9,857 nt of DNA from DASYAE01 sp036501535 (GTDB taxonomy: Bacteria; Actinomycetota; Actinomycetes; Streptomycetales; Catenulisporaceae): assembly GCA_036501535.1 (NCBI GenBank), contig DASYAE010000083.1:1-9857 (forward strand). The letters run 5' to 3'. Shown in pieces: positions 5,628 through 9,857 of this stretch (position 1 is the first letter of the stretch; each line of letters starts with the position of its first letter). Under the pieces are notes generated by a model. That model searched no databases. It had not been told where the DNA came from and was given only the letters and a program-made list of their open reading frames with translations. The position numbers and the translations under genes are program-made.

Positions 5628-6616
5628 GGCTCCGCCGATTCCGCGTTGAACAGCCCGGTCAGCCCGTGGCGTCCGAGCCGGCTGGTCAGCGCCGCCCGGG
5701 TCGCGGACAGCCCGTGCGGCAGCCGACGCAGCGGCTGGCTGTAGCGCGACAGCCAGGACAGCGGGGTCTCGTCGCAGAACCCCATCGCGCCGTGCAGCTG
5801 GTGCGCGACCCGGAACACCACGTCGGCCGCCTCCAGCGCCGCCATCCGCAGCGCGAGCGCGTCGTCGGCCGCCTCTGGCAGTCCCGCCTGGATGCTCCAC
5901 AGGGTGTACCTGGCGAGCATGTCCAGCCCGCTGCGTTCCACCTCGGCCTCGGTGAGCTGGAACTGCACCCCCTGGAAGGCGGACAGCGGCTGGCCGAACT
6001 GCGTCCGCGCGAGCACGTGCGCCCGCGTCAGGTCGATCGCCTGGTCGAGCATCCCGAGCAGCGTCCAGCTGGGCAGCGTCAGCGCCAGCGCGAGGTCCTT
6101 GGCCCCGGCTTCGTCCGCGGGCGACAGCTCAAGCGACGCGGCGAACGCCGTGGTGCGCGGCGGCCCGTCGGGCCGCACCCGGTCGACCAGGGCGCGTTTC
6201 CCGTCCAGGGTCACCGTCGCCCAGCGCAGGCCGAGCCCGGCCAGCGCGGCGGCCGGCCTGGCCCCGTCCACCACGGCAAGTCCGTCGACGCTGAGGTCGG
6301 CGGGCCGCGCCAGCCGTTCGGCCAGCGGGTAGGCGAAGCACCAGTACCCGGCCGCGCGGCACAGCGCCGCGGCCGCCTCGAGGTCGTCCTGGTCACCGCG
6401 CGGGTCGAGCTCCCACGCGCCGAGCTCGGCGAGGACGGGGGCGAAGACGCTCTCCCGCCGCTCCGGCTCCGCTTCGGCCCGCTCCACCAGCGCGGCGCCG
6501 CCCGCGGCTTCGAGCGCCTGCCTCGCCGCCGCACCGTAAGCGTGAGCTTCCCGGCTGAGGTCGATGGTCATCGCGCCGTCGTTCTGGATGCCTCCGCTCG
6601 TGAGATCTTCGTTCAT
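5624..6616 (-). CDS. Acyl-CoA dehydrogenase ACAD-2 (divergent partner subunit)
   Basis: 330 residues, shorter than a typical acyl-CoA dehydrogenase (about 380). The C-terminal domain is recognisable from ARTQFGQPLSAFQGVQFQLT (203-222) and from HQLHGAMGFCDETPLSWLSR (272-291), the latter corresponding to QLHGGIGYTWE in relatives. The N-terminal and middle parts are strongly reduced and the FAD-loop motif is absent. No acidic residue is visible at either usual catalytic position. It is best read as the structural chain of a heteromeric dehydrogenase with ACAD-1. The start ATG at 6616 overlaps the ACAD-1 stop (ATGA) and has GAAGG a few bases upstream; an in-frame ATG 15 codons later is an alternative. 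The stop overlaps the crotonase start by 4 bases. Confidence 0.85.
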   Translation of the reverse strand: MNEDLTSGGIQNDGAMTIDLSREAHAYGAAARQALEAAGGAALVERAEAEPERRESVFAPVLAELGAWELDPRGDQDDLEAAAALCRAAGYWCFAYPLAERLARPADLSVDGLAVVDGARPAAALAGLGLRWATVTLDGKRALVDRVRPDGPPRTTAFAASLELSPADEAGAKDLALALTLPSWTLLGMLDQAIDLTRAHVLARTQFGQPLSAFQGVQFQLTEAEVERSGLDMLARYTLWSIQAGLPEAADDALALRMAALEAADVVFRVAHQLHGAMGFCDETPLSWLSRYSQPLRRLPHGLSATRAALTSRLGRHGLTGLFNAESAEP

Positions 6617-7767
6617 GATGCCTTCAGCAGGGTGCGGGCCAGCAGGATGCGCTGCATTTCGATGCTGCCTGAGGCGACCGTGGACGCCTGCGAGTAACGC
6701 CAGTGGTCGTCCACCTCGCCGCGGAACCAGTCGCCGTCCGCGCCGGCCAGCGTCGCGAGGTGACGGATCTCCATCAGCACCTCGGCGCTTTCCTGGTCGA
6801 GGCGGGTGACCGCGATCCGGTAGGCGGCGGTGTCTCCGGGGGTCACCGTGCCCGCGCCCTGCAGCGCGATCACCCGGTAGGCGAGCAGCCGGGCCCGGCG
6901 GCAGTGCGTGAGCATCCGCGCCCACCGGCCGCGCAGCTCTTCGGGCAGCGCCTCCCAGTCCGCGCCGAGCACCCGCGGCGCCGCCAGCAGCAGCCGCTCG
7001 CAGCGCGCGTACCTGGCGATGCCGACCCGCTCGAACGACAGCACTTCCTGCACGACCCGCCAGCCCTCGCCGACCGTGCCGAGCACGTCGGCCTCGGTCA
7101 CCCGCAGGCCGTCGAAGAAGACCTCGTTGAGGTGGTGCGGCCCCAGCATGGCGCGGATCGGGCGCACCTCGATGCCGGGCCGGGACATCGGCACCAGGAA
7201 GATCGTCAGGCCCTGCTGCTTCTTCTCCTCGGTCGAGGTGCGGGCGAGCAGGAAGCACCACTGCGCCATGGTGGCGTAGGAGGTCCAGATCTTCTGGCCG
7301 TAGACCCGCCAGCCGTCTGTTCCTTCTTCGCGCCGCGCGGCGGTGCGCAGCGAGGCGAGGTCGGACCCGGCCTCGGGCTCGCTGAACCCCTGGCACCAGA
7401 TCACCTCGCCCCGGGCGATCTGCGGCAGGTGCAGCCGCTGCTGCCCGGGCGTCCCGTGCCGCATGATCGTCGGGCCGACCCAGTTGACGCCCATGTACTG
7501 CGCGCCGCGCGGTTCGTGGTGCGCCCACATCTCCTCGCGGACCACCGTCTGCTCCCAGGCCGTGGCGCCCCGGCCGCCGAACTCCGCCGGCCAGGCCAGG
7601 CAGAGCTGGCCTCGTTCGGCCAGCAGCCGGCAGAACCGCTGGGCGGTCTCCAGGTCGGCCGGGTCGTCGGTGAACGCCCCCAGGTAGTCGGGCGGCACGT
7701 GCTCTCTCACCAGCTGGCGCAGCTCAGCGCGGAGCGCCGACGCGCCGGGTCCCATCGTGAAGTCCAC
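6613..7767 (-). CDS. Acyl-CoA dehydrogenase ACAD-1 (FAD-binding subunit), first gene of operon
   Basis: 384 residues, a FadE-type flavoprotein. Key blocks are AWPAEFGGRGATAWEQ (58-73), IWCQGFSEPEAGSDLASLRT (123-142, FAD loop), VYGQKIWTSYATMAQW (155-170) and ASGSIEMQRILLAR (365-378). In the last block the classical YEGT Glu is Ser366. Glu246 in LSFERV lies at the isovaleryl-CoA-type base position and is the candidate catalyst. Start choice: the frame opens at TTG 7785, but that codon lies in the promoter/operator. GTG at 7767 gives VDFTMGPGASALRAEL, like the usual MDFxLxPE family start. ATG at 7755 with GGTGGA seven bases before it is the main alternative. The gene heads the five-gene operon and probably forms a complex with ACAD-2. 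Confidence 0.9.
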   Translation of the reverse strand: MDFTMGPGASALRAELRQLVREHVPPDYLGAFTDDPADLETAQRFCRLLAERGQLCLAWPAEFGGRGATAWEQTVVREEMWAHHEPRGAQYMGVNWVGPTIMRHGTPGQQRLHLPQIARGEVIWCQGFSEPEAGSDLASLRTAARREEGTDGWRVYGQKIWTSYATMAQWCFLLARTSTEEKKQQGLTIFLVPMSRPGIEVRPIRAMLGPHHLNEVFFDGLRVTEADVLGTVGEGWRVVQEVLSFERVGIARYARCERLLLAAPRVLGADWEALPEELRGRWARMLTHCRRARLLAYRVIALQGAGTVTPGDTAAYRIAVTRLDQESAEVLMEIRHLATLAGADGDWFRGEVDDHWRYSQASTVASGSIEMQRILLARTLLKAS

Positions 7768-7781
7768 CCGGCCACGATATT

Positions 7782-7801
7782 GCAATCCTTATAAAGATTG
7801 C
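7782..7801. promoter_or_regulatory. 20-bp near-palindromic operator over the operon -10
   Basis: GCAATCCTTATAAAGATTGC is its own reverse complement except at one symmetric pair (positions 7 and 14 of the 20), that is GCAATCyTTATAArGATTGC. It covers the whole -10 hexamer of the operon promoter, where a bound dimer would block polymerase. Size and symmetry fit a TetR-family regulator of the kind that controls acyl-CoA catabolic operons (FadR, KstR, PaaR). The half-site does not match the KstR motif as known. No regulator gene is present in the window. Confidence 0.65.
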
Positions 7802-7816
7802 TAGGTAGCGCGTCCA
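7788..7816 (-). promoter_or_regulatory. Likely promoter of the acyl-CoA dehydrogenase operon
   Basis: On the minus strand TGGACG (7816-7811) and TATAAG (7793-7788) are separated by exactly 17 bases. The -10 is one base from the TATAAT consensus and the -35 fits TTGACA at four of six positions. Transcription would start around 7780-7784, giving a leader of only about 15 bases to the GTG at 7767 or about 27 to the ATG at 7755. This argues against the TTG at 7785 as a start. Confidence 0.6.
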
Positions 7817-7824
7817 GAACAATC

Positions 7825-7847
7825 CGGGCTCGGCGGCTGCGAGCCCG
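7825..7847. terminator. Hairpin upstream of the operon promoter
   Basis: CGGGCTCG (7825-7832) pairs perfectly with CGAGCCCG (7840-7847) around a 7-base loop. It ends 9 bases upstream of the -35 box of the acyl-CoA operon, on the side from which minus-strand transcripts would arrive. It may insulate the operon from read-through. It has no T-run, so this function is inferred from structure and place only. Confidence 0.4.
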
Positions 7848-7851
7848 TCCG

Positions 7852-8012
7852 GCACCATGTTTCTTGCTGTTATCCGCTGGGGTTGAGGACGGGGACGGGG
7901 ACGGGGACGCGGACGCGGACGCGGACGGGGACGATTCAGCGCACCGCTTCTTGCTGTTATCTATTCGACGCAGGGCAGGGCCATCCCGGCGCACCGTTTT
8001 CATGCTGTTATC
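7852..8012. repeat. Three degenerate 21-23 bp direct repeats (GCACC..TTCTTGCTGTTATC)
   Basis: Copies lie at 7852-7874, 7941-7961 and 7991-8012. All begin GCACC and end TGCTGTTATC, with a variable T-rich centre (ATGTTTCT, GCTTCT, GTTTTCA). On the minus strand they read GATAACAGCA(A/T)GAA...GGTGC. The conserved ends are 87 and 51 bases apart, both multiples of three, so one minus-strand frame reads DNSMK, DNSKK, DNSKK. They could be binding sites, a decayed repeat family or, less likely, protein repeats. Confidence 0.65.
7885..7932. repeat. Hexanucleotide tandem repeat (GGGGAC/GCGGAC), 8 units
   Basis: Eight contiguous 6-base units: one GAGGAC, three GGGGAC, three GCGGAC and one GGGGAC. The array lies exactly between the first and second copy of the longer direct repeat. 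Such arrays vary in copy number by slippage; lengths that are multiples of six keep any reading frame and shift the spacing of flanking repeats by about half a helical turn per unit. Confidence 0.85.
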
Positions 8013-8297
8013 AGCATCGAGGTCACTGAGCCGGTAACCGAGCCTGTCCGCGCGCGCCGCGCGCGTCTGATGTTGCTGGTGATACCCATAATATGGAGAC
8101 TTTTATCTAATCGGAAACTTATATGTACCATGCCACGAAAATATTCCAAGATCATCTGCTCTAGCTGGAAGGAAGAACGAAACGGCGCGCGGTTGTCCGC
8201 AGTCCGCAGTGACCGCGTGAGCATGGTCCCCCGTCGCAGCGCCATGACCGAGAAGACCACTGGCGAGGATGGTGCCGGCGGCTGGCTGGCTGAGGTG

Positions 8298-8339
8298 CGC
8301 TGCCGGTGTCGCCGCACAGGTGCGGGCTGACCGGCAGCG
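8298..8339 (-). terminator. Long hairpin terminator after the ATP-grasp gene
   Basis: CGCTGCCGGT (8298-8307) pairs perfectly with ACCGGCAGCG (8330-8339). Inside it, CCGCAC (8312-8317) and GTGCGG (8320-8325) form a second stem, so almost the whole 42 bases fold on themselves. It starts 20 bases past the TAA of the ATP-grasp gene, the expected place for a terminator of that operon. No T-run follows. Confidence 0.7.
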
Positions 8340-8358
8340 ACCCGTCCGTGGTGCCGGG

Positions 8359-9228
8359 TTAGCCGGAGAGCAGTTTGATCAGGGCGTCGCTGATGGCTCC
8401 GTCGCAGACCCGGTCGTAGAAGCTGTAGCCGGGCATCGGGTTGCACTCCAGGCACCAGTACCGGCCGCTGGCGTCGAGCTTGAAGTCCCAGCCGGCGAAG
8501 ATCAGGCCCTGCTCGGCCGTCTTGGTCACTAGCAGGGCGGCCAGGTCGGCGGGGATGTCGAAGACTGTCCGGCTCGCCTGCGGGTCTGAGCGGTAGTCGA
8601 GGGCGGTGCTTGAGAAGCGGGCGGCCAAGACCGCGTCGCCGACCACGTGCACCCGCACGTCGTCGCCGGGGACCATGCGCTGGACCAGGACCGGGCCGTC
8701 GCTGGCGGCCAGGCGGGCCAGGTCGTCCGCGCGGATCTCCCTGGTGGTCGCCCTGGTACCGCACACCGGCTTGACCACGGTGCGCCCCCCGGCGATGAAC
8801 TCGCCGACCCGCTCCGGGTCGGCCGACAGCAGGCTCGGCGGTACCAGCAGCCCGTGGGCGCTGAGCCAGGCGTAGTGGGCCGGCTTGTAGCCGTTGAGCT
8901 GGTGTCCGCCCAGGCGGTTGACGACCGGCAGTTCGGCCTCGTCGGTCCAGGCGCCGAGGCCGTCGAGCAAGCCGTGCCAGCGGGTGGCCTGGCGCGGGGT
9001 ACTGCCCAGGTAGATCGGCCGGAGGTACAGGCCGGTCAGGTCGGCGAGCTCGACTCGTTCGGCGCCCGACACGAAGTCGGCCGGATCGGGCGGCACCGAC
9101 AGCCGCCAGTCGCCCGCGTCGGCGGTCTCCATCAGGTCGAGTACCGCGAACGGGATGTCGCGCAGCAGGCAGCGCGCCGCGAAGTGGACCATCACCGGAT
9201 CCGCGCGGGTGCCGGCGAGCCCGATCAC
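8359..9228 (-). CDS. ATP-grasp ligase (RimK/MvdD-like fold)
   Basis: 289 residues with a complete ATP-grasp active site. Lys115 (NGYKPAHY) and Lys153 (RTVVKPVCGTRATT) are the two ATP-binding lysines, and LVQRMVPGDDVRVHVVGD (181-198) holds the adenine hinge and triphosphate Arg. Asp248 (GWDFKLD), Glu261 and Asn263 (CLECNPMPG) are the Mg ligands. The N-terminal 100 residues form a short pre-ATP-grasp domain. Family members join a carboxylate to an amine or hydroxyl through an acyl phosphate, including peptide-modifying enzymes such as MvdD and RimK; the substrate here is unknown. The start is GTG at 9228, within a GTGA overlap with the upstream gene and with GGAGG seven bases before it. It is last in its operon, followed by a long hairpin. 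Its partner is a degenerate ATP-grasp-like protein. No RiPP precursor peptide is evident in the window. Confidence 0.85.
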   Translation of the reverse strand: MIGLAGTRADPVMVHFAARCLLRDIPFAVLDLMETADAGDWRLSVPPDPADFVSGAERVELADLTGLYLRPIYLGSTPRQATRWHGLLDGLGAWTDEAELPVVNRLGGHQLNGYKPAHYAWLSAHGLLVPPSLLSADPERVGEFIAGGRTVVKPVCGTRATTREIRADDLARLAASDGPVLVQRMVPGDDVRVHVVGDAVLAARFSSTALDYRSDPQASRTVFDIPADLAALLVTKTAEQGLIFAGWDFKLDASGRYWCLECNPMPGYSFYDRVCDGAISDALIKLLSG

Positions 9229-9857
9229 CGCCCCGCCTCCGCGGGCTGCCTGAGCCGGTCGGCCATCCAGGCCGCTAGCGCGGCGGACAGGTCAGCGGCG
9301 GCCGCGGCTCCGGCGTCCGTCGCGTCCGCGGCGGCGTCCCATTCCCAGCAGTCGACACGGGCGAGCGTCCGCCTTGTGCCGTCGGCGGGGACCAGCCACC
9401 ACACGGCGGCCAGGTCGAGCTGGTACCCGGCGGCTACCCGCAGGCTCGCGTCCAGCAGCGCCGGGTCGGCATCCGCGGCGCAGACGGCGCGGTCGCCGAC
9501 CACCCGCACCTTGACCACGGCAGCGAGGCCGGCCGCGGCGCGGTAGCGAAACGGCCCGGCGGCAACAGGCGGCGGTCCGTAGCTGCTGCCGTGAGTCGCG
9601 TAGTCGTACACCTCGAGCGGGTCAGCCGGCTGCCCGCCGGCTGGCCAGCGGCCCGAGAACCGCTCGGCGCGGACGGCCGCGGGGTGCAGGTGCCGCACCC
9701 ACCGGACGGCCCGCGCCGATCCGGCCGGCAGGGTGCCGCACGGGGCAACGGCACTCGGCCGGTTGAGCACCGGGGACCGGGTCAGCTGCGCCACCGACCG
9801 GGCGGCGGCGAGCGACTCGGCCGCCAGGAACCGGCCGTCCGCGGTGTCCGGCCAGGG
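9225..9857 (-). CDS. Degenerate ATP-grasp-like partner protein, 5' end outside window
   Basis: The frame is open to the right edge, so the gene is cut; 210 C-terminal residues are visible (numbered from the edge). A GTG at 9794 would be a start, but the upstream codons (DGRFLAAESLAAARSVAQLT) look like genuine protein, so the gene probably begins beyond the window. Segments can be laid alongside the neighbouring ATP-grasp ligase: SPVLNRPSA (28-36) against PVVNRLGG, VVKVRVVGDRAVCAA (114-128) against DVRVHVVGDAVLAA, and LAAVWWLVPADGTRRTLARV then DCWEWD (149-174) against IFAGWDFKLDASGRYWCLEC then NPMP. In that last block the Mg-binding Asp is Trp and the Glu-x-Asn pair is gone. No match to the family's two ATP-binding lysines is seen. 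This suggests a non-catalytic paralogue that acts with the ligase. The homology is inferred by eye. Confidence 0.7.
   Translation of the reverse strand, partial: PWPDTADGRFLAAESLAAARSVAQLTRSPVLNRPSAVAPCGTLPAGSARAVRWVRHLHPAAVRAERFSGRWPAGGQPADPLEVYDYATHGSSYGPPPVAAGPFRYRAAAGLAAVVKVRVVGDRAVCAADADPALLDASLRVAAGYQLDLAAVWWLVPADGTRRTLARVDCWEWDAAADATDAGAAAAADLSAALAAWMADRLRQPAEAGR

Larger units (their letters stand above)
7802..8297. other. Intergenic stretch with repeats, hairpin and AT-rich island; no convincing gene
   Basis: About 500 bases lie between the acyl-CoA operon promoter and the terminator of the ATP-grasp operon. From left to right they hold a hairpin (7825-7847), three direct repeats interleaved with a hexamer array (7852-8012), a run of alternating CG (about 8050-8067), an AT-rich island (about 8085-8160) and GC-rich sequence again. 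Two open frames were considered. One is an 81-codon minus-strand frame from ATG 8245 to 8000, containing FRSSFQLEQMILEYFRGMVH. The other is a minus-strand frame from ATG 8003 containing three DNS(K/M)K repeats. Neither has a ribosome binding site or actinomycete third-position bias. On the plus strand, 8244-8330 encodes 28 well-biased codons (MTEKTTGEDGAGGWLAEVRC and onward), perhaps a gene remnant. Confidence 0.5.

Noticed and set aside
7782..7801. KstR or KstR2 operator at the acyl-CoA operon
   Set aside because: The palindrome GCAATC...GATTGC lacks the AAC-GTT or CAAG-CTTG cores of those regulators, so steroid regulon membership is not supported by the site.
7707..8003. 98-codon minus-strand frame with DNSKK repeats as a precursor peptide for the ATP-grasp pair
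   Set aside because: It runs through the hairpin, promoter and start of the acyl-CoA operon, has no ribosome binding site, and is separated from the ATP-grasp gene by a strong terminator. The repeats are better treated as DNA-level features for now.
7852..8012. Possible small CRISPR array
   Set aside because: Only three copies, internally degenerate, with unequal spacers (one of which is a hexamer array) and no cas gene nearby.
8000..8245. 81-codon minus-strand frame (MALRRGTMLTRSLRTADNRA...)
   Set aside because: No ribosome binding site, mixed third-position composition, it crosses the AT-rich island and the CG run, and no family is recognisable.

Overview
The window looks like chromosomal DNA from a very GC-rich actinomycete. 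Reading frames have G or C at almost every third position, GTG starts and 4-base start/stop overlaps are common, and there is a deazaflavin (F420)-type reductase. The genus cannot be fixed from this sequence alone.

Left part (1-2083): the plus strand carries the 3' end of a RibD/dihydrofolate-reductase-like gene, then an overlapping F420-dependent nitroreductase-family gene. That gene runs tail to tail, with a 22-base overlap, into a minus-strand isocitrate-lyase homologue. The homologue keeps an open frame but has lost about 60 internal residues, the catalytic cysteine and several substrate-binding residues. Behind it lie an AT-rich leader, an orphan 3' coding fragment on the plus strand and a strong 13-bp hairpin.

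Scar (2084-2516): three broken gene ends are packed into 430 bases. They are a frameshifted DUF35-type OB-fold gene (minus), a C-terminal piece of methylmalonate-semialdehyde dehydrogenase (plus) and a C-terminal piece of a short-chain dehydrogenase (plus). All three families are common in acyl-CoA catabolic operons.

Centre (2525-7767, minus): a tight five-gene operon encodes ACAD-1, ACAD-2, a crotonase, ACAD-3 and ACAD-4, with every junction a 4-base ATGA or GTGA overlap. The four acyl-CoA dehydrogenases look like two heteromeric pairs. In each pair one subunit has the FAD loop and a candidate catalytic Glu, and the other is divergent. The crotonase lacks both classical catalytic glutamates. 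The operon probably oxidises an unusual CoA thioester (sterol, terpenoid or branched acid); the substrate cannot be read from the sequence. A good -35/-10 promoter with a 20-bp near-palindrome over its -10 lies at the operon head, implying a dedicated repressor that is not in this window.

Intergenic stretch (7802-8358): this holds a hairpin, three copies of a 21-23 bp direct repeat spaced in multiples of three, a (GSGGAC)n tandem repeat, an AT-rich island and a long terminator-like hairpin. No convincing gene was found.

Right part (8359-9857, minus): a complete ATP-grasp ligase is translationally coupled to an upstream partner that runs off the window. The partner looks like a degenerate ATP-grasp protein without the metal-binding residues. 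This catalytic/pseudo-ligase pair and the inactive-looking isocitrate-lyase homologue are the least ordinary parts of the window.
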